A stretch of DNA of 64,000 nt from Dictyobacter aurantiacus (GCF_003967515.1 NZ_BIFQ01000001.1:4340001-4404000), one strand, 5' to 3'. Shown: positions 8,360 to 17,361, counted from the stretch's first letter. The notes: generated by a model not told the origin, from the letters alone. Made by a program: numbers and translations.

Positions 8360-10216
8360 ATGTCTGATGTCTGTCGCATTATTGTAGTTGCGAGTGATGA
8401 CACACTGAACCAGAGTGTAGTCAGTTCTCTGCGCAAGGATGGCTATATTGTGCAGGGGGTAATGAGCGGAGCGGATGCGGTGCGGGTCCTCTGGTCGGAA
8501 GAGTATGATGTTGTCATTTGTGATGTGAAGACGCCCGGCGTCAATGGTTTCGAACTGCTGCAATGGCTGCGCGCCTATCGTCCCAATGTGCGCATGATTA
8601 TGCTGGGTGATGCTGATATGGCCTCGTCGCGCATGCAGGCTCTGGAGAGCGGTGCGGTTAGCTACTTTGAGAAGCCATTGGATCTGCGCCTGCTAAAAGA
8701 GGAGCTGCGCCGACTGCTCCAGCCAACGGGCTTTTCGGCCAGCCTGGATTCGTTTGATCTGCTGGATGTCATACAGATGGTCAATATGAGCCGCAAGAGT
8801 ATTACACTCCTGGTGAATACCGGGCTGGAGGAGCGCGGCATCCTGCGTTTCCAGAATGGTGAATTGATCTGGGCGGAATATGGGTTGCTGCGCGCGGAAG
8901 AAGCTTTTTTCGCCCTGGCCGCGCATAAAAATGGAACCGTTATCCACCAGCCATGGAATGAGCAGATAGCCTCCAATGTGACGCAGCCCCTATCGCGACT
9001 GATTTTTCAGGCTTTACAGTACCGTACGAAGTATGCCGATCGCCAGCAGTATAGCGGCGAGATTGAGCGCATTCAAGAGGCCCCTGCCGCGTCATCTTTC
9101 ACCGACATCGACGATACCCCCTTTATGGTACTGGCCGAATCCCCAGCGTACGCACCTGTGTTTGAGGCCAGCGTCAGCGACACAGACCAGTGGGCGGAGA
9201 GCGCCAGTGCAGCGCCTGCCGAGGTCCCGCTGGAAAAAGAGTGGTGGGAGCGCACTGGTCGCCGCCCTCGTGTGGAGCCCGAGCAGGCTAGCGCTTCTCA
9301 GGAGAATGATTCTATGGCCGCCCCTACCATGGCTATGAACGGGCAAGAGCTGATGGACATGCTCAATAAGATGAATGATCGATCGCGTGCTCAGGCGGCC
9401 CCTATCCCTGAACAGAATAACGAACTGCCCGGCTGGTTGATGGATCAACCGACCTCTTCGCAGCGTGCCATCCCCAAACCAGCCGCTGATATGTCGTCGT
9501 CCGCCGCATATCCGGTTCCCGCCACACCTGATATGGCCTCCCCAACGAATCAGTGGCCGGAGGACCGTACCCTGTCAGGGACTACCGGACAGTTCGCATC
9601 CAATCAGCTCAATGGCCTCCAGGAGACCGAAGTCCTGCGTCCCTCGCGCAGCGTCTGGGACTCTGTGGGGCATACGACTTCGGTGAATCTCGGCATTGGC
9701 AATCTGGATCCCTATCAGAGCGCGAGTCAAGCTCCGGTGAGACACGCGTCCGACAGTGGGGCTTTAGCCGTCCCTACGGCAGATGAGGGGAGCCAGCAGC
9801 AAGCCTCTTCAGGTACATTGCACACCCAGCAGGCAGCCCGGCGCAATTATGCCGCCCTGGTCTCGGCCCTGCAGACGCTGGGCTATTCCGTGCCTGGCTT
9901 TATCGCCGCCATTGTCGCGACTATCGATGGACAACCCATCGCCCAGGTCGCCATTGATGACATGGATGTCACCAGCCTCTGTCGCCACTATAGCGCCATC
10001 CAGCGGGGTGTGCTGCAGGCCGTCGCCGAGCAGGACGAGGGAGGCACGTACGAGCATACCGTGGTGACCAGTCGAGGAAGACAGATCTTTATGCACATGG
10101 TTGGCACGGATCAACGCATCTTTCAAGTCTTAATCACCACGCGCGAGGCCGAGCCCGCGCAGTGTATTCAATTAATGACCAACGTAGAAGAGACCCTTAG
10201 CACAGCCCTACAATAG
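8360..10216 (+). CDS. Response regulator receiver / DUF4388 / roadblock-LC7 protein
   Basis: This 618-residue cytoplasmic signalling protein has three parts. Residues 5-120 are a receiver domain with phospho-acceptor Asp55 (VVICDVKTPG) and conserved Lys105 (FEKP). Residues about 124-215 resemble DUF4388/PatA-type domains (SLDSFDLLDVIQMVNMSRKS). After a long Pro/Ser/Gln-rich linker, residues about 515-618 resemble a roadblock/LC7 domain (NYAALVSALQTL, then GFIAAIVATIDGQPIAQV). Roadblock domains usually regulate Ras-like GTPases, but none is encoded nearby. No histidine kinase is adjacent. ATG 8360 precedes the receiver fold directly. A 39-residue membrane peptide follows 28 bases later and may be co-expressed. 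Confidence 0.88.
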   Translation: MSDVCRIIVVASDDTLNQSVVSSLRKDGYIVQGVMSGADAVRVLWSEEYDVVICDVKTPGVNGFELLQWLRAYRPNVRMIMLGDADMASSRMQALESGAVSYFEKPLDLRLLKEELRRLLQPTGFSASLDSFDLLDVIQMVNMSRKSITLLVNTGLEERGILRFQNGELIWAEYGLLRAEEAFFALAAHKNGTVIHQPWNEQIASNVTQPLSRLIFQALQYRTKYADRQQYSGEIERIQEAPAASSFTDIDDTPFMVLAESPAYAPVFEASVSDTDQWAESASAAPAEVPLEKEWWERTGRRPRVEPEQASASQENDSMAAPTMAMNGQELMDMLNKMNDRSRAQAAPIPEQNNELPGWLMDQPTSSQRAIPKPAADMSSSAAYPVPATPDMASPTNQWPEDRTLSGTTGQFASNQLNGLQETEVLRPSRSVWDSVGHTTSVNLGIGNLDPYQSASQAPVRHASDSGALAVPTADEGSQQQASSGTLHTQQAARRNYAALVSALQTLGYSVPGFIAAIVATIDGQPIAQVAIDDMDVTSLCRHYSAIQRGVLQAVAEQDEGGTYEHTVVTSRGRQIFMHMVGTDQRIFQVLITTREAEPAQCIQLMTNVEETLSTALQ

Positions 10217-10244
10217 CTAAAACAAAGCGAGAAAGATATTTCCC

Positions 10245-10364
10245 ATGAGTGACAAGCAGATCGAAAACAAAGAAGAGGCCCCGAATAAAGGTTTTTCCTT
10301 TATTGTTGGCATGTTCATTGCGCTGGCAATTATCATTGTGTTCGTGTTTCTTTTCCCCAGATAG
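10245..10364 (+). CDS. 39-residue single-span membrane peptide
   Basis: A short open frame begins at ATG 10245 and ends at TAG 10362-10364. Its charged N-terminus (SDKQIENKEEAPNK) is followed by one hydrophobic helix (residues about 17-37) and a final Pro-Arg. It lies 28 bases after the receiver/roadblock gene and just before a strong palindrome at 10389, which would end the transcript. No strong ribosome site is seen (GAGAAAG, 11 bases upstream). The clean helix and position suggest a real gene. Function unknown. Confidence 0.55.
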   Translation: MSDKQIENKEEAPNKGFSFIVGMFIALAIIIVFVFLFPR

Positions 10365-10388
10365 GCCGGAGTGTCGTGTTCACGCTGC

Positions 10389-10448
10389 GCTCACATATAG
10401 AGGTTGCGGCCCGCGCAATTGCGCGGGCCGCAACCTCTATATGTGAGC
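10389..10448. terminator. Perfect 60-base palindrome, likely bidirectional terminator
   Basis: Two 30-base perfect arms with no loop, centred between 10418 and 10419, lie between convergent genes. There is no long T-run, so intrinsic termination is likely but unproved. Confidence 0.75.
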
Positions 10449-10457
10449 ATTGAGTGG

Positions 10458-12629
10458 CTAATGGTTGCTTGAGAGGTGGCGCTGGAAGAACTCGGCCAGG
10501 CGCTGCTCCAGGTATTTGAGGTGGGCGGGATTGCGTGGCATGTGGCGCGCCTCGGGGAAGATCATCAGCTCGTACTCTCCTCCGTTGCTCGCCATGGCTT
10601 CGAGCAGGCGCATGCTGTGGCGGGCATGCACATTTTCGTCTACCAGGCCGTGTACCAGCAGGAGCTTGCCGTCCAGCCTGCCGGCCTCGGGTAGTACCGA
10701 ACTGGTGGCGTAGCCGCTGGCGTTGGTCGCTGGCTGGCCCATGTAGCGCTCGGTGTAGTGGGTGTCGTATCCTTCCCAGAAGGTGACCGGCGCTCCGGAA
10801 ACGCCCGCTTTGAAGACTTCAGGCGCCCGTTGCAGTGCTCGGCAGGTCATGTAGCCGCCATAGCTCCAGCCGTAGATGCCGACGCGCTCACTATCGACAT
10901 AGGGTCGGCTGCTCAGGAAGCGGACGCCTTCCACCTGATCATCAACTTCGAGCTGTCCCATGTTGTGCGCGATCGCACCCTCAAAGGCGAGTCCGCGATT
11001 GGCGCTGCCCCGGTTGTCGACCTTGAGCACGACAAAGCCCTGCTGCGCCAGGTATTGGGCGCGCATGTCCACGGTGAGGGACCACGTGCTGGTCACGGTC
11101 TGCGCGTGCGGACCCCCATAGACCGCCACCACCAGCGGCCGAGGCTGTCCGACGGCGCGAACCTGCTCCGAAGCATAGACCGCCGCGTAGAGCTCTGTGC
11201 CATCTTTGGTGCGGAAACTGGTAAACTCTGGCACCAGGAGTCCAAGCGACTCGGGCGTGACTCCCGCGTTCTCAAACAGCACCACCTGTTCCTTGCCATC
11301 TTCCAGGCTGCGCAGTGTCAGCCGGGGCGGTTGCTGGGGACTGTTCCAGGTGTCGACGAAGAAGCGATGGTCGGGCGAGATGACCGCGCTATGCCAGCCG
11401 GCTTCCCGCGTCAGGCGTCGTGGGGAACCGCCGTCGAGCGAGACGACATAGATGTGCCGTTCCAGTGGGCTCTCCTCGGTGCTCTGGAAATAGACCAGCC
11501 GCCGAACTTCATCGACCGACACCTCGCCGGTCACCATCCACTGACCCTCGGTCAAAGCCCGTATCTCGCGGCCGTCACGGTCATGGAGATAGAGATGGCG
11601 AAAGCCGGTCCGCTCGCTTGACCACACGAATTCGCCCGAGTGCAGGAAGCGCAGATCGTTGTGGAGATTGAGCCAGGGCTGTCCCTGTTCCTCGATCAGC
11701 GTCGTTGCCGCGCCGCTCTGAGCATCAAAAGCGACCAGCCGCTGCGTCTGCTGATCGCGTGACTGGATCAACGCCGTCAGGACGCCGTCGGGTCGCCAGG
11801 TCACGCGCGCCAGGTAGATATCCTCGTTTGCTCCCAGATCCATCCACTTGACGTCTTCTGGGCTCCCCTCAGCTGGAACCACACCCAGTCGCACGATGAC
11901 ATTACGGGCGCCTGCGAAGGGATAGTGATGCTCCTCCACCGACGGCTGTTCTGTTCCCTGGTGCACGATGGGATAGCGGGGGATATGGCGGCTATCGACG
12001 CGCACGAACGCCAGGTGTGTCCCATCTGGACTCCACCAGTAGCCCTCGGCACGATCCATCTCCTCCTGCGCGATATATTCCGCCAGGCCATTGGTTATGC
12101 CATCCGTCGCGCCACTGGTGAGCGTGCACACCCCTTCGGTGGTCCCGTTGGTTGTGATAATGTGAAGCTCGCCTGAGCGCACAAAGGCCACCTTCGATCC
12201 ATCTGGACTGAGCTGCGCGTCGAGGGCGCCATCGCTGTTCGCCAGCGGGGTCAGCTCCTGCTCGCCGCACGCGCTATAGAGCCGTCCATCAAAGGGGATC
12301 AGCAGGACCGGTGGCTTCCCTGCGCTTCCACCAGCGAACTGATAGCTGGTGACGCCCGATTCGCGCTGGCGGCTGCGTTCACGCCGCAGCTCCTCTTCCA
12401 GAGAGAACTGTCCGGCAGAGGCTTTGGAGCCACCAGATAGATGCGTGAGCTGCTTGCGCTCCCCGCTGTTTAGATCATAGCTCCATAGTTCTTGAGCCAG
12501 CGAACCCGTTCCCACCTGTCGATAAATAACCTGCTGCCCATCAGGGGTAAACGTGACGCCGGTTGGCGCATCCATGCCCGGACGGGGATAGCGCGCCACA
12601 TCCTCCAGCGATAACTGATCATCCGCCAT
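10458..12629 (-). CDS. S9 family prolyl oligopeptidase / dipeptidyl peptidase IV-like
   Basis: This 723-residue protein is probably a cytoplasmic peptidase, since no signal peptide is seen. Residues about 1-450 form the WD40-like beta-propeller of the DPP IV type (repeats such as SPDGSKVAFVRSG, WSPDGTHLAFVRVD). A Glu-rich EEMDRAEGYWWSPD motif is typical of the DPP IV family that binds the substrate N-terminus. The C-terminal alpha/beta-hydrolase domain has nucleophile Ser near 588 in GWSYGGYM, Asp near 663 in HGLVDENVH and His near 697 in EARHMPRN. It would release N-terminal dipeptides from peptides. GAGGAGG precedes ATG 12629. Confidence 0.94.
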   Translation of the reverse strand: MADDQLSLEDVARYPRPGMDAPTGVTFTPDGQQVIYRQVGTGSLAQELWSYDLNSGERKQLTHLSGGSKASAGQFSLEEELRRERSRQRESGVTSYQFAGGSAGKPPVLLIPFDGRLYSACGEQELTPLANSDGALDAQLSPDGSKVAFVRSGELHIITTNGTTEGVCTLTSGATDGITNGLAEYIAQEEMDRAEGYWWSPDGTHLAFVRVDSRHIPRYPIVHQGTEQPSVEEHHYPFAGARNVIVRLGVVPAEGSPEDVKWMDLGANEDIYLARVTWRPDGVLTALIQSRDQQTQRLVAFDAQSGAATTLIEEQGQPWLNLHNDLRFLHSGEFVWSSERTGFRHLYLHDRDGREIRALTEGQWMVTGEVSVDEVRRLVYFQSTEESPLERHIYVVSLDGGSPRRLTREAGWHSAVISPDHRFFVDTWNSPQQPPRLTLRSLEDGKEQVVLFENAGVTPESLGLLVPEFTSFRTKDGTELYAAVYASEQVRAVGQPRPLVVAVYGGPHAQTVTSTWSLTVDMRAQYLAQQGFVVLKVDNRGSANRGLAFEGAIAHNMGQLEVDDQVEGVRFLSSRPYVDSERVGIYGWSYGGYMTCRALQRAPEVFKAGVSGAPVTFWEGYDTHYTERYMGQPATNASGYATSSVLPEAGRLDGKLLLVHGLVDENVHARHSMRLLEAMASNGGEYELMIFPEARHMPRNPAHLKYLEQRLAEFFQRHLSSNH

Positions 12630-12708
12630 AATATGCCTCCTCTAAAATGCTTCTATCCTATACATGTGATAACCTTTGCCAATCACATAAATCTCTCTTT
12701 ATAGAATA

Positions 12709-12762
12709 CGACAAAAAAATCACCGATGCTGGCGAGCCTGTCAGCATCGGTGATTTTTGTCG
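12709..12762 (-). terminator. Intrinsic terminator of pspA
   Basis: The 12-base stem CACCGATGCTG-type arms at 12720-12731 and 12742-12753 are flanked by T-runs in both directions (A7 at left, T5 at right). It lies just after the pspA stop, so it should end that transcript, and it separates pspA from the peptidase gene. Confidence 0.85.
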
Positions 12763-12771
12763 CTCCGCTTG

Positions 12772-13635
12772 TTACATATCTGAGTTTTGTGAGGCTTCAA
12801 GAATATTTTTTAGATAGTCGAGATCCATGTCTCGCTCGGTCGAGGGGTCCTCGGCGGGTGTGGCCCCATTTTTCGGCTGGATACGGATGCGCCTCCTGGT
12901 GGATGAGAGGTCTGAGCTGGATGACGCTGTCAGAGGACCCGTGCTCGGCGGTCGCTGTTTCCTGACGTGCGGTTGCGAGCTTGCCTGCTGTTTCTGTTTC
13001 AGGCTCTCGAGCTGCTGCTCGATGGCCTGTTCGGCGCTCAACGCCGCGATCTGGGCGTCGAGATCGCGCTTCTCAAGATCGGCCATCGCCAAGGTCCGCG
13101 CCTGTTCATCCAGTTGAGCTTCGCGCGCTTTGCGGTTCGCTTGCAGATCCGCCTTGCCAGTTTTTTGCAGCGCTTCATAGACGCGTTGCTGAATCATGGC
13201 GTTGCGTTTGCGGGTCGCCAGTAACTCGATTGTCATATCCGCCTCGGCGATCTTTTCATCTAACTTGCGTAGCACGCCGCGCAGGGTGGCGACAAACTGC
13301 TCCTGTTCCTTTTTTTGCTGCTGATAGCGCTGAACAAGCTTATTTTGCTCATTGTATTGCATCAATGCCTGGCGAGCCAGCGCATCGTTGCCATGTTGTA
13401 CCGCCTGCTCCGCTTTCTTCATCCAGTTGTCGACTTCGGTCTTGCGCGCTTGAATCCGTTTTTGTAGAACATGTCCCTCCGCAATAGCCTTGGCAACCTC
13501 AGTCTTCACCTGTACCAGCTGGTTACGCATATCGATCTGCAGTTGTCGCAAGGACTTTTCGGGGTCATCGGCCTTTTCCGCTACCGCGTCAAGGTTGGCC
13601 CCTAGCAAAGTAAGTACACGTTCCAACAGATTCAT
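12772..13635 (-). CDS. pspA: PspA/IM30 family membrane-stress protein
   Basis: This 287-residue protein has the long alpha-helical, coiled-coil make-up of PspA/IM30/Vipp1 (ESCRT-III superfamily). The N-terminal amphipathic helix (LLERVLTLLGANLDAVAEKA) is followed by charged helices rich in Gln, Lys and Glu to about residue 220. A disordered Ser/Pro/Arg tail ends in LDYLKNILEASQNSDM. Relatives coat and repair damaged membranes. The next genes upstream are flotillin and an NfeD-like protein, partners in membrane microdomains, which supports a membrane-integrity role. GGAG precedes ATG 13635. It is followed by a clear terminator. Confidence 0.92.
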   Translation of the reverse strand: MNLLERVLTLLGANLDAVAEKADDPEKSLRQLQIDMRNQLVQVKTEVAKAIAEGHVLQKRIQARKTEVDNWMKKAEQAVQHGNDALARQALMQYNEQNKLVQRYQQQKKEQEQFVATLRGVLRKLDEKIAEADMTIELLATRKRNAMIQQRVYEALQKTGKADLQANRKAREAQLDEQARTLAMADLEKRDLDAQIAALSAEQAIEQQLESLKQKQQASSQPHVRKQRPPSTGPLTASSSSDLSSTRRRIRIQPKNGATPAEDPSTERDMDLDYLKNILEASQNSDM

Positions 13636-13772
13636 AGGCCCACTCCATTATTCATAATTATCGACCGCTCCGTAGGTTCGGCCCTTGCGGCCGATTTCCC
13701 CGCCTACGGCGGGAAGAGGGGAGGGGAGGAGTTTGGGGTCTTGATCATGCCCCCAGCATGCTCGCCCAAACC

Positions 13773-13893
13773 CCGGCAGGAGGGGCTGACCGCCCCTCCT
13801 GCACCTCCCCGCTTACGAAAGAGGAGGAGGCAGATTGGGCCCCCCCACATTCCCGGCAGGAAGGGCTAGACACCTCTCCTGCACCTTCCGCTT
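13773..13893. repeat. Two copies of a GC-rich intergenic repeat between pspA and floT
   Basis: The 383-base gap 13636-14018 has no gene. It holds two related units of about 41 bases (13773-13814 and 13853-13893; core GGGGCTGACCGCCCCTCCTG-like, then CACCTCCCCGCTT), spaced 80 bases apart. Upstream at 13670-13730 is a CGTAGGTTCGGCCCTTGCGG element related to the repeats at 21.6, 23.2 and 59 kb. Confidence 0.65.
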
Positions 13894-14018
13894 TTTGATA
13901 GGAAGCCGAGGGGGCCATGTTACTAACATGTGCCATCCCTGGTTCTTTATTCCATCATCGAGGCGGTTGGTTGCCACCCCGATGTGAAATGCTACTAAAA
14001 TGCTACTAATAAGTGTTA

Positions 14019-15563
14019 CTAATTTTTGCCAGGGGCAGACTCAACTGCGCCGGTGCCGTTGGTGCGGACTTTGCTCTCGGGATCGTTGGTGCCGTCCTCG
14101 GTACGTAGCGCGGGCACGTTGTTCATCAGGTCACCGATGCGGGTGCCGCTCAGCAACTCGAAGAGGGCCGGTACCTGGGCGACCATATTCATGATATCAC
14201 CTGTCAGGCGGCTGGCACCAACACCGTTGTGATTGCCATCGCTGCCGGTGGAGACGATGGTAACCTTGTCCACTTTACCGAGAGGCTCGGCGATCGCACG
14301 TACGATCTCAGGCATGCCGGTGAGCAGTTTATCCAGTACCGCGGCCTGGTTGTACTCATGGAAAGCGGCTGCTTTGACTTTCATCGCGTCAGCTTCCGCT
14401 TCACCTTTGGCACGGATAACTTCGGCTTCGGCGAGACCACGGGCGCGAATGACTTCCGCATCGGCGAGACCACGGGCGCGGTTGGCATCGGCTTCACCAA
14501 CACCACGAGCCTTGGAGGCATCCGCCTGACCTTGTGCTTCCAGAATCAGACGCTGTCTCTCGGCTTCGGCGACCGTTTCGACGCGGCGACGCTCGGCCTC
14601 GGCGGCTTTCTGGATGGTGGCCTGCAGCTCCAGCTCACGGCGCTGAATTTCAGCCTGCTGCACTTTGATCTGGGCGTTCTTCTCGACCTCGGTCACGCGT
14701 ACGGCCTCGGCTATAACTTGCTGCTGCGTTACGTTGGACTGAATGTCGTAGGCTTTGTCGGCGCTAGCCTGCTGCTTTTTGACTTCAGCATCGAAGGAGG
14801 CTTTTTTCAGGGAGAGATTTCGCTGAGATTCTGCCTGCAGCGCCAGCGATTCGGCCTCGGCTTTCACGCGCTCTTGATCGGCCAGGGCACGGGCGACGGC
14901 TGCCTCACGGGAAGCATTGGCCTGCTGGATCTGCGTATCGCGCTGGGCCAGGGCGGCGGCGATATCGGCCTGCTTGCGGATCTGCGCGATCTGCGGACGG
15001 CCCATATTGACGATATAATCGTTTTCGTCGCGTACATCTTTAATGGTGAAGGAGATAACTTCCAGCCCCATTTTCTGCATATCTGGTGTGACGGTGCGCA
15101 GCATCTTGCCGCCCACGCTCTCAGGATCTTTCACCAGGTCCTCAACGGTCAGCTGACCGACGATTCCACGCAGGTGGCCTTCCATGACCAGGCGGATCAG
15201 GTTCTCGCGATCCTCCTGTGACTTGCTCAAGAACTGCTCAGCCGCAGTACGGATGCTCTCATCATCCGAGCGCACCTTGATTTGGGTGACGGCCTCAACG
15301 TTGACGGCTACGCCCTGGGTAGTGTAGAGGGCCTGGCGTGGAGCGACATCAAAGGACATCAATTCGAGCGAGAATTCCTGTGCGCGGTTGAACAGAGGAA
15401 TAACCAGCCTGGCTCCCCCTGTCACCACCTGCGTGCCCCCCTGGCCATAGACGATCAATGCCTGGTTAGGGCCAACTTTGCGGAGCAGGGCGCCCCATAC
15501 GCGCACAAAGATAACAACGATGAGCAAAAAGGCAGCGATACCAATGCCGACAAGGACTAACAT
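14019..15563 (-). CDS. floT: Flotillin (SPFH/band 7 family, FloT/YuaG-like)
   Basis: This 514-residue protein has one N-terminal membrane segment (residues about 3-24), an SPFH domain (about 30-200) and a long flotillin coiled coil rich in Ala, Glu, Gln and Arg (about 200-400). The coiled coil contains tandem near-identical repeats (RARGLADAEVIRARGLAEAEVIRAKGEAEADAMK region) that also show at DNA level around 14400-14510. Flotillins organise membrane microdomains at the inner membrane face. The gene starts six bases after the NfeD-like gene ends, the usual flotillin/NfeD pairing. AGGAG stands nine bases before ATG 15563. Confidence 0.94.
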   Translation of the reverse strand: MLVLVGIGIAAFLLIVVIFVRVWGALLRKVGPNQALIVYGQGGTQVVTGGARLVIPLFNRAQEFSLELMSFDVAPRQALYTTQGVAVNVEAVTQIKVRSDDESIRTAAEQFLSKSQEDRENLIRLVMEGHLRGIVGQLTVEDLVKDPESVGGKMLRTVTPDMQKMGLEVISFTIKDVRDENDYIVNMGRPQIAQIRKQADIAAALAQRDTQIQQANASREAAVARALADQERVKAEAESLALQAESQRNLSLKKASFDAEVKKQQASADKAYDIQSNVTQQQVIAEAVRVTEVEKNAQIKVQQAEIQRRELELQATIQKAAEAERRRVETVAEAERQRLILEAQGQADASKARGVGEADANRARGLADAEVIRARGLAEAEVIRAKGEAEADAMKVKAAAFHEYNQAAVLDKLLTGMPEIVRAIAEPLGKVDKVTIVSTGSDGNHNGVGASRLTGDIMNMVAQVPALFELLSGTRIGDLMNNVPALRTEDGTNDPESKVRTNGTGAVESAPGKN

Positions 15564-15569
15564 AATGAT

Positions 15570-16328
15570 TTACTCCTTTTTTGTATCATTACGCATAATA
15601 TATTCAGAGTCATTTTTATTGGGTTCCTCAAGAAGTGCGCGTAGAGTAGCCATATCATCGTCTTCGGACTGCAGCAGGCTCGCCGAATCCTCCTGGTTGA
15701 CAAAGTGGTCCCAGGTATCAACCTCGGCAATGCCGTGCTGATAATTGACCACTACCACCTCCTGGTCGCGTTCCAGACGACGATTATCGATGCTGCGCGC
15801 CGGGATGCTCTTACGCATGCCACCAGGAGAAATGTAGAGGATCTCGCCCAGCCCATTTTCTTGAATGGTAAGGCTAACCTTGCCAAGCAAGCCGGTGCGG
15901 TCGGCTACATCTTGTACAGTGGCCGCTTCGCTACCACCCAGCATACGTGAAAACATCGTTAAGAAGAGGGCCGCTACAATGATTCCACTTACGCAGGCGA
16001 TTCCCAGGATGATGGCCATTCCCAGATTGGTATTTGTATGTAAGGCATAGCCAAAGAAGCCAAAGCCGATCAAGAAAAGGACAATACTGGTCGGGTTGAT
16101 AATGCTAAAGAGTGAAAAATGGCCTTCCCCGCTGTTCGCATGGTGAGGTTGATGGGCACCGTTATGGCCTGCAGGTGAATGACCTTCAATATGGAAGTGA
16201 TGGGCATGTCCGCCACCATCCTGGCCGTGATGACCCAGGTTGCCGAACAGTGCTGTAACGAGCAGGTAAAGGATACCAATGAGAAAACAGCCGATAAACA
16301 AGAGTGAAAGTTGATCAGTTGCGATCAT
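15570..16328 (-). CDS. NfeD/YuaF-like membrane protein, flotillin partner
   Basis: The 252-residue protein has a membrane helix at 10-28, a His/Gly-rich loop (about 30-70, with GHHGQDGGGHAHHFHIEGH) that could bind metal, two further helices (about 78-130) and an OB-fold NfeD-type C-terminus (about 145-215). NfeD proteins partner flotillins. Its start overlaps the preceding small membrane gene by 14 bases and floT follows after six bases, so translation is likely coupled. AAGGAG precedes ATG 16328. The His-rich loop is not part of the usual short NfeD. Confidence 0.85.
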   Translation of the reverse strand: MIATDQLSLLFIGCFLIGILYLLVTALFGNLGHHGQDGGGHAHHFHIEGHSPAGHNGAHQPHHANSGEGHFSLFSIINPTSIVLFLIGFGFFGYALHTNTNLGMAIILGIACVSGIIVAALFLTMFSRMLGGSEAATVQDVADRTGLLGKVSLTIQENGLGEILYISPGGMRKSIPARSIDNRRLERDQEVVVVNYQHGIAEVDTWDHFVNQEDSASLLQSEDDDMATLRALLEEPNKNDSEYIMRNDTKKE

Positions 16329-16653
16329 AGCGCTGCTCCTTCAATGCTGGAGATACTACGGCGTATGCTCTTCGCTGCTCAACATGTTCGATGATGTTGA
16401 TGATGCTGATGAGTATACCGCACGTCCCTGACATCCATGCCAGTGAGAGGCAGGGGAGTGCGGGGGACGCTCCGATAAATGCCAGGATAGGAAATAGCGT
16501 ATCGGCGAAATAGCTAGCCATGACGAGTAGCACCGCGCCACTGATCAAGCATAGTGAAACCAGTATCGGATGACGTTGCAGGAGTGGATGCCGACCTTGC
16601 CAATGTTTGCCAGAGCCAGCATGGCTGTACAGCTCAAATTGTCGCGGCGCCAT
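16315..16653 (-). CDS. Small membrane protein at the head of the flotillin operon
   Basis: This 112-residue protein has two to three membrane helices (about 32-55, 57-72, 75-90) between a basic N-terminus (APRQFELYSHAGSGKHWQGR) and a charged tail. I do not recognise a family. ATG 16653 has GAGGAG five bases upstream; an upstream in-frame start would add 15 residues. Its last 14 bases overlap the NfeD-like gene, so it is the first gene of a coupled set leading to flotillin. A role in the same membrane complex is inference from position. Confidence 0.65.
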   Translation of the reverse strand: MAPRQFELYSHAGSGKHWQGRHPLLQRHPILVSLCLISGAVLLVMASYFADTLFPILAFIGASPALPCLSLAWMSGTCGILISIINIIEHVEQRRAYAVVSPALKEQRYDRN

Positions 16654-16821
16654 TGCCTCTCCTCTTTGTCTTTCGCTGGCACATTGCCTGGTTAGCAATG
16701 TGTATCAAAACTCTCATCAATGTCTCCACAGAGTATGCCTGAACCCCTGGTCGGGTTCATAGCTATCTGGTCTTATCCCATATACTATAGACGGGGTAAA
16801 TGCGAGAAAATACAATCGGCG

Positions 16822-17304
16822 TTATTCGGTCTCCTCTTGCATATCCAGGGCATCGATAATCGCTTCGAGCTCTTCAATTGAAAGCTCCATAAAGGTGCGG
16901 AAGACCGCCAGGTAACGCCTTGGCTCTTCGACTTCCGCGAGCATCTGTAACAACTCGCTCAGGATGGGTTCGCGGCGCCATTCGGCCGCGTTGGCCATCA
17001 GCCATGTCGCCAGTCGATCGCTCTCCTGACCGACCTCAGTAAGCAGGTCGGTACTGTAATCTGGTGGATCACTGACCAGATAGCCTGGATGAACTTTAAA
17101 GAAGCGTGCCAGCAGATCGCGGCTCGATGCCGTCAGATGGAGTCGTTTTGAGCTCTCAAGCTGTGAGAGATAGGCCTGACTGATGCTCACTCCTAGCTCC
17201 TGTTGCATTGTCTTCACGACTTCCATTTGCGTCATCGGGCGATTAAACCCTCTCAATTCGCCTTCTACTTCACGTAAATGTTTAATCTTCTCCGCTAGAT
17301 TCAT
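16822..17304 (-). CDS. Xre-family transcriptional regulator
   Basis: The 160-residue protein has an N-terminal Cro/C1-type helix-turn-helix (residues about 5-72; TQMEVVKTMQQELG then ISQAYLSQLESSKR) and a helical C-terminal half (EVGQESDRLATWLM to the acidic end) probably for dimerisation. ATG 17304 is preceded by GAGG at a good distance; an earlier frame start would add 13 residues that overlap the promoter. Its promoter contains a 12-base palindrome, which suggests autoregulation. Neighbours are the flotillin group and a DoxX-Rieske gene, but I cannot show which it controls. Confidence 0.88.
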   Translation of the reverse strand: MNLAEKIKHLREVEGELRGFNRPMTQMEVVKTMQQELGVSISQAYLSQLESSKRLHLTASSRDLLARFFKVHPGYLVSDPPDYSTDLLTEVGQESDRLATWLMANAAEWRREPILSELLQMLAEVEEPRRYLAVFRTFMELSIEELEAIIDALDMQEETE

Positions 17305-17321
17305 GCTTACCTCATAACTAT

Positions 17322-17361
17322 TTGCTATAGCAAGTATAGCCATGTGCTATGTTATTGTCAA
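17322..17361 (-). promoter_or_regulatory. Strong promoter with overlapping palindromic operator for the Xre gene
   Basis: On the minus strand TTGACA (17356-17361) and TATACT (17333-17338) are exactly 17 bases apart. The perfect palindrome TTGCTATAGCAA (17322-17333) starts at the last base of the -10 and covers the expected start point, a typical place for repression. Confidence 0.8.

Noticed and set aside
8201..8563. Minus-strand frame over the start of the receiver-protein gene
   Set aside because: It opposes the conserved receiver domain, has no recognisable fold and no ribosome site.
14229..15221. Long plus-strand open frame opposite the flotillin gene
   Set aside because: It is the mirror of the repeat-rich flotillin coding strand. 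It lacks a ribosome site and a recognisable product, while the minus-strand protein is a clear SPFH family member.
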